64,000 nucleotides of DNA from Sedimentibacter acidaminivorans (GCF_017873955.1 NZ_JAGGKS010000004.1:243944-307943); one strand, 5' to 3'; counted from the stretch's first letter, positions 51,986 through 60,607 are shown. Notes: generated by a model not told the origin, from the sequence alone. Program-made: numbers and translations.

Positions 51986-54322
51986 ATGTTATGTTCAGTA
52001 TGTAAAAAAAATGTTGCTGTAATTTATGTAAATAAAATTATAGAAGGTAAGATGCAAACTATGGGCTTATGTATTCCTTGTGCTAAAAAACAAGGTATTG
52101 CACCTATGGATCAAATAATGAAGCAAAGTGGTATGAAACCAGAAGATTTTGATAATATAAATAATCAACTTTCTGAAATAATAGGTGATATGGATATTAA
52201 TGAACTAACTCAAGATGCTCAAAATTTAGATGATGATAAAGATGGAAAAGGTATGAATTCTCTTTTAAATTTTATGAATACAGCATTTTCAGGAATTTCT
52301 AATTCAAATAATAAAGATTTCCAGCCTGAGGAAGATGAAGATAATGACAATAGTACACCTAACACAGGTTCTGGCATTGGAACTAAGGTAAGAGAAAAAA
52401 CTAAAAGAAAAAAATTAAAGTATCTTGATACTTATGGTACAAATCTTACCGAACAAGCAAGATATGGAGAAATTGACAGAATCATAGGTAGAGAAAGAGA
52501 AATAGATAGAGTAGTTCAAATATTAAATAGAAGATCTAAAAACAATCCTGTTTTAATAGGCGAACCTGGAGTAGGTAAAACAGCTATAGCTGAAGGACTT
52601 GCTGTTAGAATATCACTAAAGCAAGTTCCTGTTAAACTTTTTAACACTGAAATATACTTGCTTGATTTAACTGCTGTTGTTGCAGGTACACAATTTAGAG
52701 GTCAATTTGAATCACGTATGAAAGCAATTATAGATGAAGCTAAGAAAAATGGAAATATTATAATTGTTATTGATGAAGTCCACAATATTGTAGGTGCAGG
52801 CGAAGCTGAAGGTGGCGCTATGAATGCTGCAAACATACTTAAACCTGCCCTAGCAAGAGGAGAAGTCCAAGTGATAGGAGCAACGACTCTTGATGAGTAT
52901 AGAAAACATATCGAAAAAGATACTGCTCTAGAAAGAAGATTCCAACCTGTAATTGTAGATGAACCAACTGTTGAAGATTCAATTGAAATTTTAAAAGGAA
53001 TTAAAGATTACTACGAAGATTTCCACAAAGTTAAAATTTCAGATGAAGTAATAGAACAATCTGTAATAATGTCAGAAAGATACATTACAGATAGATTTCT
53101 TCCAGATAAAGCTATAGATGTATTAGATGAAGCAGGCTCAAGAGCAAATTTAAAAAACAAAGGACTTGTTGAACTTGAAGCTCTCAAAACAGAAATCTCT
53201 AAAATTAGAGTAGAAAAAGAAGAAGCTGCTGAAAGTGATGATTATGAGAGGGCAGCTGAATTAAAAGTAAGTGAAATACGTATAGAATCTAAAATAAATG
53301 AATTATCTAAAGAATGTGAAAATGTCCATTTAACAATAGAAGATATTGCATATGTAATTGAAGCATGGACTAAAATACCTGTGCAAAAAATTAATCAAGT
53401 TGAAGCTGAAAAGTTAATTCATTTAGAAGATAGGCTTCATAGAAGAGTTATTGGTCAATCTCAAGCAGTTACAAGCTTAGCTAGAGCTATAAGAAGAAAC
53501 CGTTCTGGCTTTAAGAAAAAGAAAAAACCTTCGTCATTTATATTTGTAGGGCCAACCGGCGTTGGTAAAACTGAACTAGCAAGAACATTGGCTTATGAAT
53601 TGTTCGAAAATGAAGATGCCATGATTAGACTCGACATGTCTGAGTATATGGAAAAACATACAGTTTCTAAATTAATAGGTGCTCCTCCAGGTTATGTAGG
53701 ATATGACCAAGCTGGATTTTTAACAGAAAAAATAAGAAGAAAGCCATATTCAGTAATACTTCTTGATGAAATAGAAAAAGCACATGAAGATGTTTTCAAT
53801 ATACTACTTCAAATTCTTGAAGATGGAAGATTAACAGATAATCAAGGAAGAACTGTTAATTTTGAAAACACTGTAATAATAATGACTTCTAATGCTGGAA
53901 CCAATATAAAAGGAAATAGAATTGGCTTTGATAACAAAGAATATGAAGCTATGGAAGCAAAAGTTAAAGATGCTTTAAAACAAACATTTAGACCAGAGTT
54001 TTTAAACAGAATTGATGATACAATTGTATTTGCTGAATTAACACGAGATGAGTTAAGTAAAATAATTGAATTAATGCTTCAAGAAGTTGCAAATGAAGGA
54101 AATGATAAGAAAATATCTATTACTGTAACTGATGAAATGAAAAAATTCATACTTGAAAAAGGTTACAATTCTAAATACGGAGCTAGACCACTAAGACGTG
54201 CAATTCAAAAATATGTCGAAGATGAAGTTTCAGAAGCATATCTCAAAGGTATGTTAAAGGAAAATAGTAAAGTAAATGTTACTGTTGATAGTGAAGGTAA
54301 AACAGAATTAATTATTATATAA
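51986..54322 (+). CDS. clpE: ClpE-like AAA+ unfoldase with N-terminal zinc finger
   Basis: This 778-residue Clp ATPase lacks the usual Clp-N repeats. Instead it begins with a zinc finger (C3, C6, C29, C32), as in ClpE and McsA. A long acidic, low-complexity linker (about residues 60-130) precedes AAA+ domain 1 (Walker A GEPGVGKT near 192, IIVIDEVHNI), a middle region with a UVR-like coiled coil (DDYERAAELK), and AAA+ domain 2 (GPTGVGKTE, VILLDEIEKAH). IGF in GNRIGFDN is the ClpP-docking loop, so it should feed ClpP. Bacillus ClpE is shorter (about 700 residues). AAGGAG precedes the ATG. No CtsR box was found upstream. Confidence 0.9.
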   Translation: MLCSVCKKNVAVIYVNKIIEGKMQTMGLCIPCAKKQGIAPMDQIMKQSGMKPEDFDNINNQLSEIIGDMDINELTQDAQNLDDDKDGKGMNSLLNFMNTAFSGISNSNNKDFQPEEDEDNDNSTPNTGSGIGTKVREKTKRKKLKYLDTYGTNLTEQARYGEIDRIIGREREIDRVVQILNRRSKNNPVLIGEPGVGKTAIAEGLAVRISLKQVPVKLFNTEIYLLDLTAVVAGTQFRGQFESRMKAIIDEAKKNGNIIIVIDEVHNIVGAGEAEGGAMNAANILKPALARGEVQVIGATTLDEYRKHIEKDTALERRFQPVIVDEPTVEDSIEILKGIKDYYEDFHKVKISDEVIEQSVIMSERYITDRFLPDKAIDVLDEAGSRANLKNKGLVELEALKTEISKIRVEKEEAAESDDYERAAELKVSEIRIESKINELSKECENVHLTIEDIAYVIEAWTKIPVQKINQVEAEKLIHLEDRLHRRVIGQSQAVTSLARAIRRNRSGFKKKKKPSSFIFVGPTGVGKTELARTLAYELFENEDAMIRLDMSEYMEKHTVSKLIGAPPGYVGYDQAGFLTEKIRRKPYSVILLDEIEKAHEDVFNILLQILEDGRLTDNQGRTVNFENTVIIMTSNAGTNIKGNRIGFDNKEYEAMEAKVKDALKQTFRPEFLNRIDDTIVFAELTRDELSKIIELMLQEVANEGNDKKISITVTDEMKKFILEKGYNSKYGARPLRRAIQKYVEDEVSEAYLKGMLKENSKVNVTVDSEGKTELIII

Positions 54323-54338
54323 TTTATATTTAAAATTA

Positions 54339-54374
54339 AACAACTTTGGTAAACTAATACCAAAGTTGTTTTTT
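54339..54374. terminator. Bidirectional terminator between clpE and degV
   Basis: AACAACTTTGGTA (54339-54351) pairs perfectly with TACCAAAGTTGTT (54358-54370), with U tracts on both strands, between convergent genes. Confidence 0.92.
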
Positions 54375-54379
54375 ATCAT

Positions 54380-55222
54380 CTATTTATTTAAGAATGCTAT
54401 GGCAAGGACTCCAGGACCAGCATGAGTACCAATTACAGGCCCGACCTCTGCTTCAATAATACTTTTAATTTGATATTTATCTTCAATAGTATTTCGAAGC
54501 ACTTTTAGTTGTTCAGTATTTTGTGCATGAAATAATATAACAGTTTTACTTGCCAAATCAAATTTGTTTTCTTCTATCCAACTATCAAACCATTTTACAG
54601 TTTTATTTTTACCTCTAATTTTATCTATAACAGTTATTTGACCATCTTTTATAGTAATAATAGGCTTGATATTAAGAAGTGAACCAACCATAGCTTGACC
54701 CTTAGATAGTCTTCCTCCTTTTTCAAGATATTTTAGAGTATCTAATCCTGCTGCAACTACAATTTTATTTTTTAAAGAATCTAATATTTCTACAATTTCA
54801 TAAATATCTTTATTTTGATTCACTAAGTCTATAGCCTCCATTATCAATGAAAATGTTCCAAGACAAACACTTCTTGAATCTATCAGATGAATCCTGTCAC
54901 TTCCAATCATATCTCTAGCAATACGAGCTGATTCATATGTACCACTGAATTCCGAAGCTAAAAATATACCCAATACTTCATCACCCCTTAGTAAAATTTC
55001 ACTAAAAGTTTCAATAAAAACGCCCGGTGAAACTTGAGATGTAGTAGGAAGTTTATCTGCTTTGCTTAATTTATCGAAAAAAGTTTCAGTGCTTAATTCA
55101 ACCTTATCTAAATAAGAACCATCTTCAAAATTTACTGTTAATGGAACCATCTTAAGTTTATATTTATCTATAATTTCTTGTGTTACATCTGATGTACTAT
55201 CTATTACTATTTTTATACTCAT
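54380..55222 (-). CDS. DegV-family fatty-acid-binding protein (FakB type)
   Basis: This 280-residue protein has the DegV two-domain fold: VIDSTSDVTQEIIDKYKLK at the start, the TTSQVSPGVF loop (about residues 58-67), FLASEFSGTYESARIAR with the lipid-carboxylate-binding Ser, IDSRSVCLGTF and GGRLSKGQAMVGSLLNIKPI (about 167-186), ending with GPVIGTHAGPGVLAIAF. DegV/FakB proteins hold a fatty acid for phosphorylation by FakA. The gene lies 90 bases downstream of a FabT-like regulator gene on the same strand, linking it to fatty-acid metabolism. FakA is not in the window. Confidence 0.92.
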   Translation of the reverse strand: MSIKIVIDSTSDVTQEIIDKYKLKMVPLTVNFEDGSYLDKVELSTETFFDKLSKADKLPTTSQVSPGVFIETFSEILLRGDEVLGIFLASEFSGTYESARIARDMIGSDRIHLIDSRSVCLGTFSLIMEAIDLVNQNKDIYEIVEILDSLKNKIVVAAGLDTLKYLEKGGRLSKGQAMVGSLLNIKPIITIKDGQITVIDKIRGKNKTVKWFDSWIEENKFDLASKTVILFHAQNTEQLKVLRNTIEDKYQIKSIIEAEVGPVIGTHAGPGVLAIAFLNK

Positions 55223-55286
55223 AATTACTCCTTGAAATTTATTTTTTATATCAAATTGTTTGATTATAAAAGTATTTATATAATTT

Positions 55287-55311
55287 TTTATCCCGAAATA
55301 TTCGGGATAAA
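55287..55311. repeat. Perfect 11-bp-arm palindrome between the MarR and degV genes
   Basis: TTTATCCCGAA (55287-55297) and TTCGGGATAAA (55301-55311) flank ATA. It abuts the MarR-family stop codon. On the minus strand an A run, not a U run, follows, so it is a poor terminator. It could be an operator for degV or a transcript-end hairpin. Confidence 0.6.
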
Positions 55312-55312
55312 T

Positions 55313-55756
55313 TTAAGACTTATATTTATATTTAAAAAATGAATCTATATTAGATAAGATTTTAATTAAAACTTCTTCTTCATCTACATTCAAACCCCAA
55401 ACTGCTCCAGCAACTAAGTCTATATGAAAATCCTTATGAGCTTTATATGCTTTAGCACCCTTTTGTGAAAGCTTTATTTTCACTACACGCCTATCAGTTT
55501 CTGAACGACGTCTTTCTACATATCCCTTTTTTATTAGATTGTCAACAGCTGTAGTAAGTGTACCAGACGTAATTTTTAAGTCTTTAGCTGTATTTGACAT
55601 GTTTCGTTCTTTATCTATACCTATATTATCTATAATATGCATTTCAGTTATTGACAAGTCAGAAAAATCGCCTGTACATAAACATTTTTCTTCAATATAT
55701 AAGATATCAGCAAAGAGCGTTACAAGTATTTCATTAATCGATTCATGATTGCCCAT
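55313..55756 (-). CDS. MarR-family regulator resembling FabT
   Basis: This 147-residue winged-helix protein aligns by eye with FabT, the fatty-acid-synthesis repressor of streptococci: INEILVTLFADILYIEE, DLSITEMHIIDNIG, a recognition helix in KITSGTLTTAVDNLIKKGYVERRRSETDRRVVKI (spanning about residues 60-93) and a C-terminal dimer helix. The first ATG (55804) lacks a ribosome site; GAGGTG precedes the ATG at 55756. The promoter at 55787-55815 overlaps a TTTGA-N3-TCAAA palindrome like the FabT box, so autoregulation is likely. DegV, a fatty-acid carrier, follows. No fab genes lie in the window, so FabT function is inference. Confidence 0.82.
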   Translation of the reverse strand: MGNHESINEILVTLFADILYIEEKCLCTGDFSDLSITEMHIIDNIGIDKERNMSNTAKDLKITSGTLTTAVDNLIKKGYVERRRSETDRRVVKIKLSQKGAKAYKAHKDFHIDLVAGAVWGLNVDEEEVLIKILSNIDSFFKYKYKS

Positions 55757-55774
55757 AATATTCACCTCAAATAC

Positions 55775-55815
55775 TTTGATAGTCAAATTATATTTGCAAA
55801 ACACTTTTTTGTCAA
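55775..55815 (-). promoter_or_regulatory. Promoter of the FabT-like gene with an operator palindrome
   Basis: Minus-strand TTGACA (55815-55810), 17-base spacer, TATAAT (55792-55787). Immediately after the -10 box lies TTTGACTATCAAA (55787-55775), a palindrome matching the TTTGAnnaTCAAA-type FabT box as I recall it. Binding there would block initiation. Confidence 0.68.
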
Positions 55816-55837
55816 GCGTTTTTATTATAGGTACATT

Positions 55838-55863
55838 AAAAAAGGAGGCTTCCTCTTGCCTCC
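55838..55863 (-). terminator. Terminator of the DNA glycosylase operon
   Basis: GGAGGC (55844-55849) pairs with GCCTCC (55858-55863), followed by six U residues on the minus strand, just after the glycosylase stop. Confidence 0.82.
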
Positions 55864-55869
55864 CCCTTC

Positions 55870-56460
55870 TTATAATCTATTCATTGTGAATCTCCACAAA
55901 AAATCTTTTGCTTCTTCTGCATAATCAATATTTATTCGTTTACTTCTCTCTAAATTAAAATCCTTAAATCCATCATCTATAATATATAATTCATCTTTTG
56001 TTAAGTCTAATTTATTTTCGTTCTTTGAAATATTAAGTGCTTTACATAGCTTTCCTGGCCCATTAGATATGTTTTTTAATTGTTGTTTTGTAATATCTTT
56101 TAAACGCTTACCATACCTATTAAATGACATAATTTCAATATTTTCAATAGGTTCGATTCCTCTAATTAAAACACCACTTCCACAGCCTTCTCCTTCAGTT
56201 ACTACATTAAAGCAATAATACATTCCATAAATCAAATATACATATGCATATCCCGGTGGTCCAAACATAACCTTAGTTCTATCTGTTTCGCCTTTATAGC
56301 AATGACTTGCTTTATCAATGGCACCTATATATGCTTCCGTTTCAACTATTCTTGCTGAAAGAATATCACCGCCATACTCTCGTACTAAAATTTTACCAAT
56401 AAGTTCACTAGCTACCTTTAAAGTATCTCTATTATAGAATTCTCTTGTCAATTTTTTCAT
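55870..56460 (-). CDS. DNA-3-methyladenine glycosylase (AAG/MPG family)
   Basis: This 196-residue base-excision-repair enzyme has LTREFYNRDTLKVASELIGK at its start, RIVETEAYIGAIDKASH (about residues 37-53, with the catalytic Glu and flanking residues), FGPPGYAYVYLIYGMYYCFN (about 66-85) and VLIRGIEPIE, followed by NGPGKLCKAL. It is the alkyladenine glycosylase type shared with mammals. The open frame extends 26 codons upstream, but the ATG at 56460 matches the family start. It follows tatD closely; the two likely share a transcript. Confidence 0.93.
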   Translation of the reverse strand: MKKLTREFYNRDTLKVASELIGKILVREYGGDILSARIVETEAYIGAIDKASHCYKGETDRTKVMFGPPGYAYVYLIYGMYYCFNVVTEGEGCGSGVLIRGIEPIENIEIMSFNRYGKRLKDITKQQLKNISNGPGKLCKALNISKNENKLDLTKDELYIIDDGFKDFNLERSKRINIDYAEEAKDFLWRFTMNRL

Positions 56461-56485
56461 ATGCTCAGTTCCATATGATATAACT

Positions 56486-57250
56486 TTAAAGATTAAACAA
56501 TTCTTTAAAATTTTTATTAGTTTTATTAGCGACAACATTAACTGGAATGTTTTTTATTCTAGCAATTTCATCAGCAACATATTTAACATATGATGGTTCA
56601 TTTCTTTTTCCCCTAAAAGGTTCCGGAGTTAAATATGGAGAATCTGTTTCTATAAGAAGATGCTCTAATGGTATTTCAAATGCAACCATTTTAGGAGTTT
56701 TAGCCTTTTTAAATGTCACAGGCCCTCCAATTGAAATCATAAAACCTAATCTAATGAATTCTCTAGCCATTTCAACACTACTTGAAAAGCAATGAAGTAT
56801 GCCCCTAGCGCCACTATAATGTTCCTCTTTCATAATTTTCAGCACATCCTCATGTGCATCCCTATCATGAACTATATACGGCATATCTAGTTCTTTGGCA
56901 AGCTTTATCTGTTCTCTAAACCATTTTCTCTGAGTAATCCTATCTGTATTATCATAGTAATAATCGAGTCCAATTTCTCCAATTGCAAGAACCTTTTTTT
57001 TCTTTGATAGTTCACTAAAAATATCTATAGTATCATTTGTCATATCCTTGGAATCATGAGGATGACACCCAACTGCTGCATATATACAACTATACTTTTC
57101 TGATAAAGCTACTGCGTTTTTAGACGTTAACAAATCTGCTCCAGGATTTAAAATTAGTTCTATACCATTATCATTAAGAGATTGTATTAATTCATCCCTA
57201 TCTTCATCAAACCTGTCATCGTCAAAATGAGCATGACTATCAATTAACAT
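56486..57250 (-). CDS. tatD: TatD-family metal-dependent DNase
   Basis: This 254-residue TIM-barrel hydrolase has the metal-binding DSHAHFDDDRFDEDRDEL at its start, GCHPHD, GEIGLDYYYDNTDR (about residues 91-104), PYIVHDRDAHEDV, ILHCFSSS, GGPVTF and LIETDSPYLTPEPFRGKRN. All metal ligands (HxH, E, H, H, D) are present. The frame begins 24 codons earlier, but GGAAGAG precedes the ATG at 57250, which lies just past the stop of the upstream membrane-protein gene. TatD proteins act as 3'-5' exonucleases in DNA repair and degradation, fitting the adjacent glycosylase gene. Confidence 0.94.
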   Translation of the reverse strand: MLIDSHAHFDDDRFDEDRDELIQSLNDNGIELILNPGADLLTSKNAVALSEKYSCIYAAVGCHPHDSKDMTNDTIDIFSELSKKKKVLAIGEIGLDYYYDNTDRITQRKWFREQIKLAKELDMPYIVHDRDAHEDVLKIMKEEHYSGARGILHCFSSSVEMAREFIRLGFMISIGGPVTFKKAKTPKMVAFEIPLEHLLIETDSPYLTPEPFRGKRNEPSYVKYVADEIARIKNIPVNVVANKTNKNFKELFNL

Positions 57251-57251
57251 A

Positions 57252-57812
57252 TTATTTTTCTCTTCCACTTTTTTTATCCTTTTTCTTATTTCTATATTCT
57301 TTAACTGTTTTTTTAAACTCATTTAGTTGTTCATCATCTTTTTTAAATACAATTTCTATAGTCATATCTCTATATGAAGTTTTATATAATATTTTAGCCT
57401 TTTGTCTGCCTTTTATATCTGGTTTTATATAATCAATACCTTTAATATCTCCCCATCTAACAAGATTTAACCTTTTAAATATACCTAAAGTAGTAATTTT
57501 AGTTTTCCTAGATAATGGAACATACAAAACAACGAACATAATTGGTAAAACTATCATTGTTATGGTTTCTATTGAATATAGACCTGTTCTTTTAATACTG
57601 TCTAACAATACTGCTACTGATGATAACATCATAAAAGCAAGCAACAATCTACTTGTTAATCTCATTGTTTTATCATCTTCATTAAGGAAATATAAAATTT
57701 CCACATTCTCTTTTCTATACTGTCTTCGTTTCTTTTCATTTGAATATATAATAATCAAACAAACTATTATCATAACAGGATAAAGCAAAGAAGTTATTGT
57801 AATATCGTTCAT
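57252..57812 (-). CDS. Membrane protein of unknown function (DUF5673-like)
   Basis: This 186-residue protein has three hydrophobic segments (about residues 5-24, 50-68, 78-98), then a soluble C-terminal domain of about 70 residues with alternating strands and a final helix (WGDIKGIDYIK, IEIVFKKDDEQLNEFKK), which recalls PH-like DUF5673 domains. The tail is strongly basic (KKDKKSGREK). I do not recognise a firm family. The stop is one base before the tatD start, so translation is coupled and the three genes down to the glycosylase form an operon. Confidence 0.72.
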   Translation of the reverse strand: MNDITITSLLYPVMIIVCLIIIYSNEKKRRQYRKENVEILYFLNEDDKTMRLTSRLLLAFMMLSSVAVLLDSIKRTGLYSIETITMIVLPIMFVVLYVPLSRKTKITTLGIFKRLNLVRWGDIKGIDYIKPDIKGRQKAKILYKTSYRDMTIEIVFKKDDEQLNEFKKTVKEYRNKKKDKKSGREK

Positions 57813-57986
57813 ATAGTCATTCCCTTCTATTTCATTTGTATGAATTTATTGCATGGTAAAGTATATCATATGCATATTTAAAATTCAAGCGTTCAGGTAT
57901 TGAAAAACGTACATTTATATTATAGCCATAATAATAAAGCTCAACCACTCTTTACAATTATTTGTAGTCTAACACATTATATTTAA

Positions 57987-58520
57987 TTAAAATAACAAAC
58001 CCATTGTATATGTATCATAATATTTGCCATCTTCATAATTATCTCTTATTAATGTACCTTCAATTTTAAAACCTTTCTTTTTATATAATTCAATTGCATT
58101 ATAATTATCACATCGTGTCAACAGCGATATTTTTTTAGTTATACAATTTTGTTTTGACCAATTAACAAGATTATCTATTAGTATACCACCAATTCCCAAG
58201 CCACAATATTCTTCCTTTATAACAATACCTAATGTTCCCACATGCTTCATTTTACGTTTTTGAATTGAAGTAATAGATGCAGCTCCAATAATTTTTTCAT
58301 TAATAGTAGCTACAATAAATTTTGAATTATCTTCATTTTTTATTCTCTCAATATATTTTTCTTCAGCATCTAGATCCGCCATAAATTCATCTTTACCAAA
58401 AGAAAGAAAATTAGTTTCTCCTCCTACTACATTATAAAAACTAATCAATTCTCTTGCATCATCTTTTTCAGCTTGTCTTATTATTACTTGGCTACCATCT
58501 TTTAATTTGAATGCATCCAT
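57987..58520 (-). CDS. GNAT-family N-acetyltransferase
   Basis: This 177-residue protein has the GNAT fold: an N-terminal VIIRQAEKDDARELISFYN, motif D/A strands (IVATINEKIIGAASI), the acetyl-CoA loop EEYCGLGIGGILIDNLVNW (R/QxxGxG/A-type, about residues 112-130), and a C-terminal LYKKKGFKIEGTL. Substrate is unknown; the sequence resembles ribosomal-protein or small-molecule acetyltransferases. CAGGAG precedes the ATG at 58520, preferred over an ATG five codons earlier. The gene is monocistronic. Confidence 0.87.
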   Translation of the reverse strand: MDAFKLKDGSQVIIRQAEKDDARELISFYNVVGGETNFLSFGKDEFMADLDAEEKYIERIKNEDNSKFIVATINEKIIGAASITSIQKRKMKHVGTLGIVIKEEYCGLGIGGILIDNLVNWSKQNCITKKISLLTRCDNYNAIELYKKKGFKIEGTLIRDNYEDGKYYDTYTMGLLF

Positions 58521-58612
58521 TTTAATCTCCTGCATTTTAGATTTAATATATTTATTATTATACAGTACACCTATTAATACTTCAATATGTAATATCTATA
58601 CACGTTAAAATC

Positions 58613-58637
58613 AAAGAGAGGTAAAAACCCCTCTTTT
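58613..58637 (-). terminator. Hairpin after the ABC permease gene
   Basis: AAAGAG-A-GG pairs with CC-CCTCTTT around a six-base A-rich loop five bases after the permease stop. The U tract is interrupted, so termination may be partial. Confidence 0.5.
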
Positions 58638-58641
58638 CAAT

Positions 58642-59493
58642 TTAATATTTAATTAACTTCTTTTCAATCCATGCTGCAAAGAAATACATTAGTCCAGCAA
58701 TTACTGCTAGAACAAATACACCCATCATAACTAAATCTAGCTTAAATACTTGGCTTCCATAAACAATAAGATATCCAATACCTGCTTTTGATACTAGAAA
58801 TTCACCAACAATAACCCCAATCCATGATAAACCAATATTTACTTTAATGACGCTCACTATTAATGGTAGATTAGCTGGTATAATTACCTTTCTTAGTACT
58901 TGATTCTTATTAGCTCCAAAAGTTCTCAGCAAAACAATTTTATCATTTTCTACGCTCATAAATCCTGTATAAACAGTCATTGTGGTCACAACTACAGATA
59001 TTGATGCAGCCGTTACAACTATACCAGAAAACCCTGTTCCTGCCCATAATATCATTATTGGTGCCAGTGCAGTTTTTGGTAAACTATTTAATATAACTAA
59101 ATATGGTTCAAATATCTTAGCAACTTTTTCAGACCACCAAAGAAATACTGCTACTAATATTCCAATTGATGTCCCTAAAAAAAAGCCTGCTATTGTTTCC
59201 ATAGTTGAAACATATAAATGATTGAACAAACTTCCATCTACAATAAACTTAAACATAAGATCCCAAATTGCTTTAGGACTACTAGTTAAAAAAGTGTCAA
59301 TCATTCCTTTAGATGCTGCATACTGCCACAAAGAAAAAAATATTATTAAAAATAATATTTGCGATACCCTTATAAATCTCTTTTCTCTTTTTATTGATTG
59401 TAAATATTCTAACTGTTCTTTTGATACATGTTCATCCGATTTCATAGTGTCTTTGTTTTCTACTTTAGGAAGCTTGCTACTTTCCTGATACAT
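58642..59493 (-). CDS. NitT/TauT-type ABC transporter permease
   Basis: This 283-residue membrane protein has a charged N-terminal tail of about 35 residues and six hydrophobic helices. The EAA loop, RTFGANKNQVLRKVIIPANLP (begins about residue 193), contacts the ATPase, and ISVVVTTMTVYTGFMSV and IGLSWIGVIVGEFLVSKAGIGYL are typical of SsuC/TauC/ThiX-like permeases. It overlaps the ATPase gene by 17 bases and has GGAGGG before the ATG. No binding-protein gene is adjacent; an orphan of the right family is at 9434-10435. The substrate may be a sulfonate, pyrimidine precursor or similar; it cannot be read from sequence. Confidence 0.92.
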   Translation of the reverse strand: MYQESSKLPKVENKDTMKSDEHVSKEQLEYLQSIKREKRFIRVSQILFLIIFFSLWQYAASKGMIDTFLTSSPKAIWDLMFKFIVDGSLFNHLYVSTMETIAGFFLGTSIGILVAVFLWWSEKVAKIFEPYLVILNSLPKTALAPIMILWAGTGFSGIVVTAASISVVVTTMTVYTGFMSVENDKIVLLRTFGANKNQVLRKVIIPANLPLIVSVIKVNIGLSWIGVIVGEFLVSKAGIGYLIVYGSQVFKLDLVMMGVFVLAVIAGLMYFFAAWIEKKLIKY

Positions 59494-60235
59494 CTAAATC
59501 CCTCCATATCTCCCTGAAATATCCTCCAAATTCTGTAGTATTTCTACACTTCATAGGAGTCCTTTCTCCTTCGCACATGCTAAATTCCATAATGTATTCT
59601 TTCTTAATTTTTGCTGGCCTTTCAGTTAATAAAATAACCCTGTCAGAAATACTAACCGCTTCAGGGATATCATGGGTAACTAAAATTGTAGATATTTTTT
59701 CCTTTCTTAATATTTCTCCAACTTCATTTCCTACAGATAATCTAGTTTGATAATCGAGTGCTGAAAAAGGTTCATCAAGTAGTAATAACTCAGGTTCAAT
59801 TGCTAGAGTTCTAGCCAATGCAGCTTTTTGTCTCATTCCACCAGAAAGTTGCCTAGGATAATAGTTTCTAAAGTTGTACAAACCATATTTTTTAAGCATT
59901 TTTAAAACTTTATTAACATTTTCTTCTGTATCCTTGTGCTGTATCTCCAATCCAAGAATACAATTTTTTAAAATACTTCTCCATTCATATAGTTGGTCTT
60001 TTTGAAACATAAACCCTATATTACTTGTATTTACAACAACTTCACCCCCAGATGGTTTTTCAAGTCCCGCTAATATTGATAAAACAGTTGATTTCCCACA
60101 GCCTGATGGACCTACAATTGATACAATTTCACCTTTTTCAACCTTGAATGATATATCCTCAATAGCCTTTGTTTCATTGTTTATCGTATGAAATCTTTTA
60201 GAAATATTTTTTAACTCGCATACATATTCCATCAT
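59477..60235 (-). CDS. NitT/TauT-type ABC transporter ATPase
   Basis: This 252-residue ATPase has Walker A GPSGCGKST (about residues 41-49), a Q loop in GFMFQKDQLYEWRSI, signature LSGGMRQKAALARTLA, Walker B LLLLDEPFSALD and switch VTHDIPEA, the pattern of SsuB/TauB-like ATPases. GGAGGT lies just before the ATG at 60235; the longer frame from 60274 lacks a ribosome site. It is the first gene of a two-gene operon with the permease. A binding protein must come from elsewhere. Confidence 0.94.
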   Translation of the reverse strand: MMEYVCELKNISKRFHTINNETKAIEDISFKVEKGEIVSIVGPSGCGKSTVLSILAGLEKPSGGEVVVNTSNIGFMFQKDQLYEWRSILKNCILGLEIQHKDTEENVNKVLKMLKKYGLYNFRNYYPRQLSGGMRQKAALARTLAIEPELLLLDEPFSALDYQTRLSVGNEVGEILRKEKISTILVTHDIPEAVSISDRVILLTERPAKIKKEYIMEFSMCEGERTPMKCRNTTEFGGYFREIWRDLDVSGK

Positions 60236-60409
60236 TTTACCTCCGTTAAAAATAAAAAAACGCTTCAACAACATACAATATATTATTCAAAATTCATTAT
60301 AAAGTTAATGATTATTTCAATTATTAAAACTTAAAATTTAACTTAATAATTAAATAATATTATGAATTTGCGGAAAACTAATTTTAGAATAAAAAAGGTA
60401 GGTGATTTT

Positions 60410-60538
60410 ATGTGGAAAAACTTATTAAATAAAATGAAATTTGGTAAGACAAAAAAAAATACTCCAGGCAATGTTTATATTCCTAATGAACTTGAAGTAA
60501 AAGAAAGAAAAGAAGATGTAGATGCTAATGAAAAGTAG
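60410..60538 (+). CDS. Small highly charged protein of 42 residues, unknown function
   Basis: The frame starts MWKNLLNKMKFGKTKK and ends in an acidic/basic tail (KEDVDANEK). GGTAGGTG lies six to ten bases before the ATG. The N-terminal 12 residues could form a short amphipathic helix. It stands alone on the plus strand between two minus-strand operons, and a hairpin (AATCTAAA-GTA-TTTAGATT, 60559-60577) follows its stop. I do not recognise it. Confidence 0.5.
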   Translation: MWKNLLNKMKFGKTKKNTPGNVYIPNELEVKERKEDVDANEK

Positions 60539-60584
60539 AATTCTTTATTGGATTTCCAAATCTAAAGTATTTAGATTAGCGCAA

Positions 60585-60607
60585 TAAAAAACTAGACATA
60601 GTCTAGT
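60585..60607 (-). terminator. Terminator of the DtxR-family regulator gene
   Basis: ACTAGAC (60591-60597) pairs perfectly with GTCTAGT (60601-60607), followed by a U run on the minus strand. It lies about 50 bases after the regulator stop. Confidence 0.75.
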
